A stretch of 64,000 bases of DNA from positions 8,742,001 through 8,806,000 of the forward strand of contig JAILWY010000023.1 of NCBI GenBank assembly GCA_022113835.1. Direction: 5' to 3'. This DNA is from Atopsyche davidsoni (taxonomy: Eukaryota; Arthropoda; Insecta; Trichoptera; Hydrobiosidae). Positions 1 to 13,289 of this stretch are shown one piece after another. The translations under genes were made by a program, and so were the position numbers. The notes beneath the pieces were generated by a model. It did no database searches. It had not been told where the DNA came from and worked only from the letters and a program-made list of their open reading frames with translations. Each line of letters starts with the position of its first letter. The first letter of the stretch is position 1.

Positions 1-1720
1 CTGTTCAGATAGTGTCGATGCCACGGCGACGTGATGAAGTGTGAAATTTTGGATTTCCCCTTCAACGGTGAATTGACAACATTCACTGGGTTACATATTC
101 GCCTGAGAAGTACAACTGAAATAGAAATAACGTCGAGTCACATAGGAATCATATCTTCAAGTCGCACACAGTCCTGCGACGGGGATGGATACACCTGGTC
201 GCCAAGGAAGTTTTGGTCTGCCGCGCACTTTTTTACTCTCTGGTTTTGTAATACGATAAAAACGTGATGTAAAAATGTTTATCCTCTATTCGCGTTATTC
301 TATGAGTGAAAGCATACATTGCAGATACTGCAGCCAAATATAGTATAAACAAAAATAATAGAACTAAAAAAACAAAATTTAAAATAATAAAAAAATATAT
401 TACAAAAGCTGCATTTAAACCTAATATTATATTGGTCATTTATAAGTTACTGCTTGCTTTTTCGCAGATAACATATTACACCGTTTACCCTTTGAAAAAG
501 CGTTCGGGGGAGGAAGCTCGAGTGTTGTCAACTCTCAATTATATTTGTTATGTCTAAGCAAAACGAGTAGCAAGGGTATAAATCTGTATGAGCCGGAGCG
601 CACCTCCGTACTGGCTACTGACAAATAGCTCCGCGACAGACGCTCAGACACGCGACACTGTAATTCCGGTGCATTTTATTTTTAACCTACATTTCTTCGA
701 GGCGACTCGGACGAAGGGAGCCCGAGACTCGGCTTGCTGCTTACTAATGCAGCCAGGCTTTATGGCATTTCATTATCGTTAGCACGAAAAATGCACTGCT
801 GTAACCGTAAAAATCGTTGAGTCGATTTACAGCGATTTTGTATGAGAAAACCACGCGGTGTTGAGAGATTATCTTTAAATGATTACGCAATAAAATGCAG
901 CAATTAAGGGACTGCGCGTCGATTTATAAGATAGCTCTCGTTTAAGAAGGTAGACCGAGAAACTCTCATGCTTTGTTCTTGAATAAATATGCGCATAATG
1001 GAAAATAAAAGTATGAATTCATAAATGGGCATAAAATTATGAGTTTTATATTTCTAAACGATAAGCAAAACAATATGAGAGTTAAAACAAAAATAACTGC
1101 TTGAAATTATTTTATACAGGTTTTTTATATATATTCATGAAAAAATTTAAAAAGTTTTTTCTTTATTATTTTATGATAATCTATATAAAACAACAGCTTC
1201 AATCAAATTAATATAACGATTATCAACATAAAATAATATTTGAAATATTTGAAAAAAATTAATGTCAATATTGTATTTTTTAAAGTAAAAATTATCAATT
1301 TTGGTTTCAAATCAGTAACAATTTTATTTAAATTATGTGAACTCATTCTACCAACAATATTATACTTTTGGCGAAAGATGGATATTATGGCAATAATTTC
1401 ACCAAGTCATTCCAAAAAGTACTATTAATTTATCAAATCATTAACAAAGCAAAGAGAAAAGTCCAGAATAGGCCTGGGTAAAATAGATAATTAAAAATAA
1501 CTTCCCAATACATTGCAAGCTGTGATCTTCCGGTTCAAAGATATTAAGTAAATTATTATTTAAAATAATAGGGTTTGTATTGCATAGAATGCATCATGAG
1601 TGGTTTAAATATTAATTAATTTAATGGCGGTACAATATTCATAGGTAGCTCTCTAACTAACTGATGTAGCGGAATAAAAATGGCAACAATTACGGTGGGT
1701 TTTTTTAGGGGAGTTTTCAG
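1..1720. other. AT-rich sequence without a supported gene
   Basis: The only notable open frame runs from 13 to 267 on the plus strand (starting after a TAG at 10-12), in a moderately GC-rich patch. It matches no family I know and has no clear splice signal. The patch at 590-740 is GC-richer with a short open frame on each strand. The rest is low-complexity AT-rich sequence. Confidence 0.4.
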
Positions 1721-1774
1721 CCCCCGAGTCCTCCACATGGCGGGTTTCAACCGCCCAAGGGTCTGTTGTTTTAA
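1721..1774 (+). other. Candidate small terminal exon (very low confidence)
   Basis: A T-rich acceptor (TTTTTTTAGGGGAGTTTTCAG) precedes PPSPPHGGFQPPKGLLF and a TAA. It is only 17 codons and Pro-rich, so chance is a serious alternative. Confidence 0.12.
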
Positions 1775-1792
1775 GAGAGGAGCGCCTCTCCT

Positions 1793-1827
1793 CCCCTCTC
1801 CTCCCCTCGCGCCCCCCGACCTCCCCC
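1793..1827 (-). repeat. C-rich tract; potential G-quadruplex on the minus strand
   Basis: Four C-runs (4, 4, 6 and 5 bases) separated by 5-6 bases, in a longer polypyrimidine stretch. On the minus strand this fits the usual G4 pattern of four runs with short loops. Confidence 0.55.
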
Positions 1828-2639
1828 ACACCGCCACCTAGGGTTGATTCAATTATACCTAAGCGTAAGCTCGGTAATTTTTATGATGGCGCTCGGGGTG
1901 ATGTCCCTGGAAAAACACACGGCAGAATGAAAATACGCGAGCAGCTCTGGCCGGAGTAACTGAGTTAACTTATAGGCCATAGGCTAAATAGTTTACGGTG
2001 AACCTCTGATGATGTTAACACGAAGCATCATATAGTAAATAAGCTATAAACCTATTTTAGAAGGCCAACATTTGAGATATTTCACTCGGCAGTCGGGTGA
2101 CTCGACGCCTCCTTCAGATTATCTAAGCTTGAGATGAGAATGCTCTTGAAGTACTTTTTACTGTGGATAGATCCATTTTATCTGAAGTCAATATCTTAAT
2201 CGAAATTGCAAAAGTTCATTTTCTACATATTTAACGTGTTAATACTATATAAAATAATAAACATGAAAATAACACAAGGTGCATAAAAATATCTTATATA
2301 ACTTTTACAGTAAATTAATTTTTATTAAAAAGTCTTGCTGGGCTTGTTTGTTTTGAATTTATCTTTACCGTGTTTTTACAGGTAAATTATATAAAAAGAT
2401 GAAAAAAACATTGAAATAAATATATATTTTAATCATAAGAGCCTAAATAACTTTTCGAAACTACTGAAAAATAAAATTACACCAAATAAAACATTGCATA
2501 TTGTGATTATATTTAATTTATAAGTATTTTAGCAGTATTGAGAAAAAAATATTTTTTTCAAAACGATACAATTTGCTGTTAGGCACAACTTCTCATACAT
2601 GAATTATATTACAGTCAATATTTTACGCTGTGCATTCAC

Positions 2640-2930
2640 ACCTTTATTTGATTTCGGGGAGCATCTGTTTTCCAGGCGGAACCTCCCTGCGCCAGCCCCG
2701 CCCTGCAACTATCTCCCGGCGAAGAACTGAATAACAAATCGCGTAATGAAAAAATAACATTACACTCGCCGCGGACGGCGGAATGAGCCGCGACTGTTTT
2801 TTCAAGTCTTGTTTTTTTATCCGATATTACTTTGCTTACGGACAGGGACCGCGCCGTCGTGTAATCGCGAAGAAAAAAGTCACATATTATCTTTGAAAAT
2901 GGATATAATGTACCGCGCACCCACCTCGGT
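2640..2930. other. GC-rich island, possible exon or regulatory element
   Basis: In an AT-rich setting this block has local GC peaks and CpGs. On the plus strand a strong acceptor (CATCTGTTTTCCAG, ending 2,675) is followed by an open frame from 2,676 to a TGA at 2,784-2,786 (AEPPCASPALQLSPGEELNN and onward), 36 codons. A minus frame of 94 codons also crosses it. Open frames of this size are expected by chance at this GC content, so coding is unproven. Confidence 0.25.
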
Positions 2931-5900
2931 ACGTCTGCATTCTTGGAAATTCCCTCGAAATTAAATTGCGAGGTACGCCGATGTTTTTACTATCATGGAT
3001 ATATATTTTTCAGTATGAATATTTTCATTTTATATCGCAAATCTGCATATAAAAATATGCTATGTACGGTAATAAATTTAAATATATTAAGCTCGTGTTG
3101 AGCCCAGACTCGATCACACAAGACAAACTAAGTATCGTTAATATAAATATAGAATAAATTTATTTTATAATTGTTTGATCTGTTTATGATTGCTGGTAGA
3201 GCCCGGTTGTCGAGTTTTATAGTCGAATTGCTTATCAATTTCCATTTAAATGTACAATTACTATATAAAAAATAACATAAGTATGCAAATTAGCGAAACA
3301 AAGAAGTTCTGAAGATATTACATATCATTAATGCTATTTTATTGATACCCGTTTTATCGGTTTCATCATAGATAGCCGTATTGTATGTACAATATATGTT
3401 ATATTCAAATATTTTTCAATACAAAAACTCACGTATGAAAATTGTTTTTTTTTCATGAAACATTGGTAGCCGTGCAATTTCTGCTCCATCTCCCAGTGAC
3501 TCGCTGAAATAACAACGGGAAATAAATAAAAAACGAAGGAATAACAAACACACGGTGGAATGGGCGCGTCTGCCCCCGTCGGTTCGATTCTGCGTCGAGG
3601 GGCTCGGCACTCCATCCACCCGGAATCCCCGTGACACGACCTGAGGCATCACGCCAGCTGATCTTCACGCCACACTAAAATACTAACTCGATAAATTATC
3701 ACCGAATGATATGCTTTTCGATTGTTATGCCAAATCAATACGAATGAGATGTTATAAAACGACTCAAATCAGCCGCGAAATTAATTTTAAGAGTTGCATC
3801 GAAATCATCGAAATGGCCATGAAAATTTAAACTTCAATAAATGAATGACATATGAATTAAATGTGAATCCATTTTGAAATTTTTAATATGTATATTTCAT
3901 ATCTATATACATTGTTTTCTTTCAAAGAATAGCAATTGCTAAGAAATACACGTAAGAAATAGAATAATCAGGGATTAATTCAGCTAGCTCGACTAACGTA
4001 AATGTTGAAAAGACTCGGCCAAATGAAATGTTTTTACAAAATATATTCAGATAGATGTAAAAACTAGATTAGTACGCTATTTGACGAGAGTTACGTTTGA
4101 AAAATAATTGGTTTGAAGAGTTTCGTCAATTATGTGTTTATCTGATGTTTGTGTACTTGTTTCATTATATTTTGAAGTAGGATTTAAATTAAAACTAAAC
4201 TTGATTTAAATTTACATATTTTATATTAAGACGTGTCTATTGATCACATAGTAAATAGTGGAGTAGAAATTTTATATGAAAAAAATACATTTCTGTAAAA
4301 ATTAAACCAAATATATTGAATGGTTAAAATAACAAATATCATAGCAATAGACAGACAAAATTTAAATACATCTTTTCTAAGATAATATAAAAATATTATA
4401 TGTCTTAATTTTTTTTTATGAAATTTTCTTTTTATAAAAAAATCATTTGATGTTTTCCATGCAATACATATCATTTTATATTTTTAAAATCTCTGCAATT
4501 GGATATTCTCAAAATTTTATGAAAAAATACATTAAGAAGCAGAAGATGCAGAAGTAGTGCAGTCTTAAGATTCAATTCAAATGAAGAGAAGTGGTTACAT
4601 TCTTTCCTTTAGCTCAAAGGCATGTAAATTTATTTATATTTTGATTAACGAGGGTGATTGAATTTCTCCCCAGACATGTGAGATTTGCATCTTATCTTCC
4701 TCCTTTAATTTAGATTTTACATTCTTCAAGGAAATGCAATCTTGGAGTCTAATTAAAAATGTAATTGGTTCAGAAGGAAACCGGGCGCTTATTTATCTCT
4801 TTATAAATTCTAAAAGAAAACTATGTGCGCTTAATTATTTGTTAATTTATATTCAATATGTTTTTTAAAATTTGCAATGATTAATATGACCTGCTCCAAT
4901 CTTAAAATATGCCATAATAAGCCAAAACAAATAAATTATAATTGCCACAGAACGAAAACAAAACCTGGAACTTGCTTTTTCTATCTAGCTTAATCGATTT
5001 CAGTCGATAATGACTAGCTGAAAAAATGAGTCTTTCCTTTTCAAACAAAGTATGTACGCCGTTCAAACGGTAATTTATTTATAAATAATAACCGTGTAAA
5101 AATAAATAAGTATTATTTTTAATTATTAAATAATGTAATGGCAATATGTAAACGAGGGTATTTATCTGAAAATAACATAGCTGTTTACTAATCAGGTGGT
5201 TACTTACACATGCCCGTTCACAATTATTACATTTCTATAGCGAACTAAACAAGAGAAGCAAATTGCACTTTATATGAAGAGGTCCTGCTCAAGTTCAGCA
5301 CCGGCCATGATTGGCGATGCCGAGGCCTGCCTAATGACTTGTTGCACTGCACGATCGAAACATATAATATTTATTTTCAATTGAAAATAAACTATAAATT
5401 TTAATTAAATAAGAAGGCGTCTCAGGTTCATGGTTTTCATCACTGCCTTACACAAAACTTCCAGATATACTAAATTAAATGGATTCCTATATTATGAAAA
5501 TATATATATTTTTAATTTTTATTAAATAAAGAGGTGGGATGAACGCTAAATCATATCAAAAAACAGTTGAGATATTCTATATATAATAATTTATCATATT
5601 TTTTTAAATTGAATAAACTTATTTTTTTTAATTTTTCACATGTTTTTACAATTAAACCTGTAAAAATTCTAAAGTTTTAATAACACATGAGTTTTTACTA
5701 CAAATAAAATTATTGTAAAAAATTTATTATATGTATTTAATAAAATAAAATCACTTATGTTAATTATTAACTTATAACTTAATATCTTGTAATACATTCT
5801 GTCATCACGACTGATTGGTTTTGCGGTGCACGATAAACCATTATAGTTTTTAGTGATAAAGATTTTAAACATTTATTAACCAATAAGCATGCAAAGTTTT

Positions 5901-8900
5901 TAATATAATTGAATATTACTTGAATAAATATCTGTAATAATATGTTTTATACAAGTATTGGGTCAGTATGAGTAGAGTCACGCTTTGCACATTATAACCC
6001 GGCGATTATTTCTATAAACATATGGGCGCTCGCAGCTAGAATTCAATAGTCTTATTAATTTCTTGATCGCGTTACTGCAATAATTGGCCCGTTAGCGAGT
6101 CTTGAATCTCTCGGGATCGGACACGGAAGGACCATAAACCCACATATTGGTTTTTACTTTATTATTAAGCTGTGAATTGTTTTATTAGTGTTGAGGTTCA
6201 GGATTGCATTTATACTTACATATTTTTTTATGAACTTTAATGATTTAGAATGCTACGTACCTATGATAAGATGTTGGTGGAGGAGTTAGCTTAACAATAA
6301 GATGAATGCAAAGGATTATCACAACTGTTTAGTGGAGACACGATTTTAAAACATTTAAAGCAGTGTCAGTAATGATGTGGATTTTACTTTGTATTAGCTG
6401 AATATTTGCCTTATTCATCCGGTTATAACTAAATAGTAAATTATGGCCTTAAAAACACATTAGAATTAAGAGCACCTGATTTAGTTACAGGAAAAATGAA
6501 AACTCTCACAAGATGTACTTAGGTGATAGGTTTTTATTGTTTTAAAGATTAAATTATGCGCGCAAATAATCACTTTTAAGGTTTTATTATTAAATCATAA
6601 CATGAAACATCTTTATGGTTATACTGTAAAATGGCAATTTTTTTAAAAATAATTAGACATTTTAAAGACGCATTAAATTACGACAGGATTAAATTCGAAG
6701 ATTTTTTTGCGTGAATATTGTTTATTAATTTAAAAGTATAAATTTTGAATTATTTTAATAAAGATTTACCTTATTTATATATTTTTTCAGTAAGATTTAA
6801 AATAGTGATGTTATTGTAAAATAAATGTCGAATTTGGTTCTGAATTGATAAAAAAGCACATTGGAAACATAGTATGTATACTTTCATATTTAATGTTTTC
6901 AAAAATTTTTTTTAGTCTCAGAATATTCTATATCTAGAATTTTAAAGTTGCATTTACACTTTTGTACTTATATGCTAACAATTGGGGATTCATGCTATAC
7001 TCACGAATTCTAACATTAATAAAAAAAAAATATTTTATAAATACAATAGTTCTATGGAATTCAAAGTGATTTTGTGAGAGGGTGTTTATATCTCAAGTCG
7101 ATCATAATTACGAAGATGGTGTTATCAAGTTGGATTTAGTTACCACCCATAACTGGTTTGTTGGGTCGTGCCTGCGTTTTCAGTTTAGAGTTATTTGCTC
7201 CAAGACGCGTTACAACAATATGACTTGCGACTTTTTAGAAAAGAGCTGCTAAGTAACTTAGTTTTAGAGCAATTTGTAACATCTTACATTCAACCGAGCC
7301 ATTAAACAAATACATAAACAGTTAAACCAGTTCATTCTAAAATGCTTTTGATTCAGCCATCAACCCACAGCGCCGCACTGGTCATCACGTACATCCTGTT
7401 ACGCTATTTAGGAGTCCGGGCTGAAGTGAAGGTACGTCGCTAAAGCGAGGGTCCCTTTGTAGATCCCATTTAATTGTCTGTCCATGACTTGTACAAGTTG
7501 TACCTTCTGCGATTACGTGATTGAGTACCGAAGAGTATATAAGTTTTCATATAAATCTCTGCATAACCCAACCCGAAATCGTCACATATCTGATATATAG
7601 ACAAAATCGTTTTGGTTAGAATAAAATAATTTTAATTTTAACGCATTTGGTGTAAATGAAAAAATCTTTAGAGCAGATATGTAATTTGTAATATATGTAA
7701 TTTGTATCATATGAAATAATGCCAATATAAATTTTATCCAACAAAATTATTATTTAAATATTTTGGTGTTATACTATACAATATGATTCTGTGTTTTATT
7801 ACTGTTTTCAAATTGTTATAATTATTTTATAACTATAACAGTTTTAAAACGGTTAAAAAAAGATCAAAAAAGGTTTTGAAAATTGTCTGTTGTATTTAAA
7901 GGAATCTTTTATCTGTTATCTGCAATCAAAGAAATGCACTGCTTTTCTTTGAATATAATTCCTCGAAAGCATTCTGCACGATTTGATATCTCTGTGAGTT
8001 CACGAGCACAATTGTTTAACGGATTTACTAAAACTTGTATATCTTTATACCTAAAGATGTTCAGATTGTAGTACTTTAAATGGACCAAACGAGAAGTTGC
8101 CGTGACTGAAAATCATTATAAAGAACCTTTTATAATTATAATGCTAACATTGTCAGATGTTCAGATACAAATTCTTACTTGGTACAAGTAAGAGAATCAT
8201 CTGGGATAAATATATTATCATCGCAGACAATGAATGTGCTATATTTTAATTAACTGCAATTAATTTTAAATAAATGTTAATTGATTATTGTAAACCACAT
8301 CATAAATCAAGGTTCGAAAAAAGATGAATGCCTTTTTAGCTTCTATTCATATAACATTAAAAAATTAATAGGTCTGTTATTCGGTCTGTGTATTGCAAAA
8401 AAAATATCGTATGTAATAAAATGCTTTTATCTATATGATTGCTATAGATTAATCAATACATACGATGCATTAAAAAAAAGAATTCTATAGTCAATAAAAT
8501 ACTCCTACCTTTCTTTTTCCAGTAGAAGTTGGAGAGCGATGCCTCCGCCTGGCTCTGCTACCCGCAGCTTGGAGAAGGAAAGTTAAAGATCGTTAATTGC
8601 ACCGACCATCTTATACGATAAATATATGTTGCTATTATAATTGCAATTCTTTCAAATAACTGTTCACCCGAGATATTTAAGTTGTGGTTTCATGATCGTT
8701 TAGGCATGTTTATCTGAAGGAATAGTATTTCTTAACACTGTTAAAGGGAGTTTACGAGGGTGCGTATGCCCTTAAAATATGTGTTCCATCAGGAGCTTGA
8801 TTGCGCATAACCTTTTCTGATGAAGTTCGATAAACATTTGTTAGTTAATTAGTGCTTATTTTTTAAGGTTCTACTCAACGCTTTTTCTACACTGGCTTGC

Positions 8901-10063
8901 TGTACTCGTTCAATTTCAGTATTAAAAGCTTATTTAGTAGGGATATACTCGTCCATTATATTCGCGGGTTTTCGCCATCACCAATTAGATCACAAATTAA
9001 TAACACTCGGAGTTCACACAAACTGCACTGCATATGAAAAAATATTGCGTTTTTATGTATTAGAACATATTTTATCCTTTTTAGAAAATATCCATCTACG
9101 TATTTTATATACTGATATCGTGTAGTACAGTATTTTTTAAATCAGGATTATAAAAACCAAGATTGTATAACATCACGGTCTGCTTTTGGTTTTGTAACGT
9201 TTACGGAAATCGTGGTTTACGCAAAAATCCTTTGATCCTTTGTAACAAAAAAGTATACTTTGCATAATATGTTTATAAGTGCATACTTTAAAGTGTAATA
9301 TAATATCTCAATTGTCTTAATTATATACTTAAAAAGGCGAATTAGATAAAGATATTTCAAATATAGTTTTAAGCATGAAATTTATATGTATCTTCAAACA
9401 TTCCCATTAATGTCGGTAAGAGGGCGTGAGTTCTATAATATACCATTATAAGTGAATTATGCGATGATTCCGCTTTTATTATCGTGTAAGATCCGACGGT
9501 GATTCTGAGATATTATTACTATATTAAAAATATACATGAATTAAATCAATTAAATTACATATCCTATTAAACACAACCGAGTATATTTTAAAAATATAAC
9601 ATTGTTAATATTTAATGTTGTATGAATTGATATTCTAGACAAGTCTCAGAATCACATCAATAAATCTGTTTACGTTTTATGTGATTTATATTAAGCCAAA
9701 TTTTCAACGCCATTGATTGATTAATGCAAAGCCTATGGATAAAAACTTAATAATTTTGAAATGTCTTAATCGTTGATAATATAATCTGGTACCAAAGCAA
9801 ACATTTTTTTTAAATGGTGATTCTCTCTGGTAAAAATCTATCTTGGAAAGCGAATACAAATAGTATGTGACTTGTAGCAGTTTTTACATCTCTATATTTA
9901 AAAAAATATACATACTTGAATACATAAAACTGAAACATATTAATTCATGTATAAATAAGTTTATTTAAATATTTAATTTATGATTTGAAAATTTTTGTTC
10001 TGATGGAGATTTCTGAGGGAAGCAATTTTGTTATGCACATTAGCAGGTAGAATTCACGTGTTT
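2931..10063. other. Long AT-rich stretch without a supported gene
   Basis: Seven kilobases of AT-rich sequence. A modest GC-rich patch lies at 3,540-3,660 with no coherent gene. A good acceptor CTTTCTTTTTCCAG ends at 8,522 and is followed by a 20-codon frame ending at 8,586 (RSWRAMPPPGSATRSLEKES), too short to weigh. A 22-bp perfect palindrome lies at 5,370-5,391. No transposon with recognisable ends and no RNA gene was seen. Confidence 0.5.
5370..5391. repeat. Perfect 22-bp palindrome
   Basis: Half-site TTTATTTTCAA followed directly by its reverse complement. It is AT-rich, could form a cruciform or bind a dimeric factor, and has no neighbouring gene. Confidence 0.5.
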
Positions 10064-10162
10064 TTAGGCACCGGGGTCACTGGCCGCCAGGACACCTTGT
10101 GATGACCACGAATCGGCATTGTTGGCCATCCGCAATAAGGTCGCTTCACATAGCACAGAATT
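10064..10162 (-). other. Candidate terminal coding exon, minus strand
   Basis: Acceptor TTAAAGATTTTCAG on the minus strand, then 32 codons in phase 0 ending in TAA: NSVLCEATLLRMANNADSWS continuing SQGVLAASDPGA. The composition is protein-like and GC-richer than its surroundings. No family is recognised. A chance open frame in a small GC-rich island is quite possible. Confidence 0.2.
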
Positions 10163-10692
10163 CTGAAAATCTTTAAAACTGAAATAAATACTAAATATAA
10201 AGTATCTTACTTTTAATACCTTATTGTAAAGTTTATTGATTTCAATTTTATATCCTTGGCACCTTTTGAAACTAATTTCTATAAAATTTGATGTTAATTG
10301 CATAAAAAAAATTGACTAATAATGACACAGTTTTAAAAAATCATCACTTTAATGTAAAATACTGATTAAAAATATTGCTACTAAAAAGGACTTCGGTTAC
10401 TCTTGTTTCAGACAACCTATATTCATTTTATACATAAGTATAGGTTGTCAATATGCATTTTTAAAAACCCATTTATCATTTCAAAGGTGCATAATATTTT
10501 AAATAAAAACAATGACAATTAAAAAATTTCACCATCAAAATAAACCAAAAAAGCATGCGACAGTTTAATTTATTGCATATCAACAAAAAAACGAGATTAA
10601 TTTTTTGTATCCTTCAAATAAGTATGCTTTAAAAATCTAAAGCATTTATGCAAATTGTGTATTTTGATGTTGTATTTTATTTGTTGCTATAG

Positions 10693-10865
10693 TTGTACAT
10701 TCTGATTCGTTTCATATTACCTGCACCCACTGTGTTTGTTCGAAGCGGTTATGGTCAGTACACATCTGAGTTTTTGCATACGAGTAGAAGTTTATCGCCC
10801 ATTGGTTCACCTGCCGCCGCTAGTCCTCGGTGTTCCAGAGATGTAGCTGTTCAAGATGCCTATAG
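10693..10865 (+). other. Candidate internal exon, Ser/Pro-rich
   Basis: Acceptor TTTATTTGTTGCTATAG and donor TATAG|GTTTGT bracket 57 open codons ending in phase 2. The most convincing part reads TSRSLSPIGSPAAASPRCSR then DVAVQDAY. Its phase fits candidate acceptors at 17,591 and 23,619, whose frames are also Ser/Pro-rich. I recognise no family; it could be the tail of a large gene entering from the left. A chance open frame cannot be excluded. Confidence 0.3.
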
Positions 10866-11559
10866 GTTTGTCTTTAAATTTATCCATTTGCAAATTTTAT
10901 CGATGGTGAATTAAATGAGGATTATTCTCGACGCTATACTATTAAGAACGCTTTGTACTTTTTTATTGTCACTGTCAATAATGAATGAAATGCAGTTTTA
11001 TTTAAAATAAATTTAAAAATGTAGAAAGGGTCATTTAAGATATGAATATTTTTAAATTAAACATAAGTTTGGTTGTAATTCAATCATCATCCCTGACAAT
11101 ATTTATAAATACTAGACTAGTTAAAAAAAAAAGATTAATGTGATTTTTGCTTAAAACTGGTCTTTAAAATTATTTTTTTGTCCGTATTACCTTATATATA
11201 TTCACTCTCCTTGTGTTTTGCATATCTGCGAGCTAAGTAATAAACCACCCTTGATTGTTGATCATTTGATTGACGATCACCATAGATCTGCTTGCATGTT
11301 GTATTTTTTTTTTCATGTAAATGTAAAGCTGTTTTCATTAAAAAAATCATAAAAATAAAATAGAAAATAAGGCGTATTAAAAATCAAATCCATCTTATCA
11401 TTATCATCAGGATTTATCTCGTAAAAGCTCTAATTTTCACGGTGTAGGTTCTTTATGTAAGAAAATTAACAAATAGATTATCATTAAATCATTTTGGATT
11501 TCATTCGAATGTAATAATTTGTATGGCGTAAATTATTGAAATACACGTATATTTAAATG

Positions 11560-12110
11560 ATGTTTCGATAAATATAGTAACGAGATACAACAATCGGGAA
11601 TCCATTCCAACTCCGCCTCGCCTTTAAGCTCCGCGGATAAAAGCTCTTTTTCCGCCAAAGCAGCGGCCATAATGAAATTAGCCGCTCCGGGCAGAAGCTC
11701 GTGAACAAACGGTTTCCGGTCAGCGCGTTAGAATTTCGAATCCGTGACTCGGTTTTTTGTGCAGGCGCGCTCCCGACACAGCTCTGCACGACTCGCAGAA
11801 ATGGCACTGCTAACTGTAATATTTGATGCAGATGCAAAAAAGTCATATCTAATGCACCTGAGGTAGCGGCCGTCGCGCTCCGGAGGCTGTGAATGGTCTC
11901 GGCGCTTTTTTGCGGTGGCGTATGGCGCGAAACGTGAAGACCCTCGAATCGCTGTGTCGTTACGTGCTTTCATCGATTTCTAATCGACTGCCCGCGAAGA
12001 GCTTCCTTTCTTCCGAGGTCTGCAGGCTCACCGGCCGCCGAGGCTCGACACACGCAAGCGATGTCTTGGGAAGTCATTTCTTGCATGATATCTTACATCT
12101 AGATATTAGA
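11560..12110. promoter_or_regulatory. GC-rich island A, putative conserved element
   Basis: About 550 bp of GC-richer, CpG-containing sequence within AT-rich flanks. Frames on both strands are open for 80-97 codons, the pattern of a GC island without a coding bias. A good plus-strand acceptor (CTCGGTTTTTTGTGCAG) ends at 11,764 with a 33-codon frame after it, ending at 11,866. Function unknown; enhancer, CpG promoter or small exon are all possible. Confidence 0.3.
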
Positions 12111-12429
12111 GTAATTTCCGTTGCAGTGAAGATTTTTTGCTGAGAGTATTTTATAATTCCATATGTTTATATTTTTTGCAAGATGATTTATAACTTGCTA
12201 CAAATCATAATAATTTATGCATTAGTAGTATTCGCATGAGTAATGGACGTGTGATTATTTAGACTAATATAATGTATCAATCAATTATGAACATCGGTGT
12301 GTGTATTTATGCATATAATTTATTTAAAAAAAAATGATACCGTTAAGGCTCATTTGAAAGCCACTTGTTCCAATGAAATTTAATCGCGTATTGAGCACCA
12401 CTACGTTGAAGTATAACATTATCTTATAA

Positions 12430-12860
12430 CCTATTTAATTTCTATGGCGTGGATTAACGTCGGAGCAGAGGCCCGATATAATAAATGCAGAAGGCTAGAA
12501 AGGGACTGATTTCTGATTAGTTTGCAGTAAAGCAGAGCAGGGGAGCGACACAGTAAAGTTCTCCGGCGCGCGGGATTCGTAATCAATGCGCGTTCAATTA
12601 TTTCAATGCTTGAAAGTTTTAATAAGGCCTCTAATGTCGGAGCTCTCACTTCGAGATAACAATTTATCGCAGCGGCTTCGCGTAAATTCCGCCACCGGAG
12701 GTTGTCCGAGGTTAATGCACCGATTTCGATTTGAGAAACTATGCCGGCCATTTTGGAATTAGTGCACGTTTTATTTCGGCGCTAGTCGCGAATCACGACG
12801 CCGAATGCGGTAGCATTAAAGTTTATGTGCAAAAACACACGTCGATTAGAGAGAATGATT
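12430..12860. promoter_or_regulatory. GC-rich island B with homeodomain-type motifs
   Basis: Contains GGATTA (Otd/Bicoid type), TCAATTATTTCAATG, TTTTATTTCGG, AAAGTTTATG (Abd-B type TTTATG) and GATTGATTCA (Exd/Pbx type) among CpG-rich sequence, typical of invertebrate developmental enhancers. A 106-codon minus frame (12,751 to 12,431) crosses it but has no family match. Confidence 0.35.
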
Positions 12861-13289
12861 GATTCAGCTTCGCGGACTCTCTTCACCTACTTGAGGCACT
12901 TCGTAGATGGTAAATAAAACAAGACCTGTCTATAGACAATGGCGAAGATTTCTTTTAGGAAGTACTTTGAAAATGGAAAGCACTATTTACTGCAACCCAG
13001 AATAACCGAGCACAGATTATTATTATTGTATTTAATATTATATGCATAAATGACGAATCAGTTGATAAGTAAATAATCATAATTATCAGTAATCAGATGA
13101 ATAGTAAAATAAACGTATTATTCCATAAATAAAATATTATTCAAGAAAAAATATGCTTCGAGAATTGCACAAACACGTTTAAAGTATAACACGAAGTAAT
13201 AAAAAAGTGCAACCCGATGTTCCGCGATGACGCGTGTGCCTTAAACGATTTCATAAAAATGTCATGCACTCAGACGGACAACCGTCGAG

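Noticed and set aside
13..267. 85-codon plus-strand frame at the left edge
   Set aside because: No recognisable domain, no acceptor or donor with a convincing context. It could be a transposon relic but nothing supports that.
3571..3600. GGTTCGATTC, a tRNA B-box look-alike
   Set aside because: No A box at the right distance and no acceptor stem, so no tRNA gene can be folded.
12431..12751. 106-codon minus-strand frame beginning MAGIVSQIEIGAL
   Set aside because: Protein-like at first sight, but no splice sites, no family match, and the DNA is better explained by clustered homeodomain motifs.
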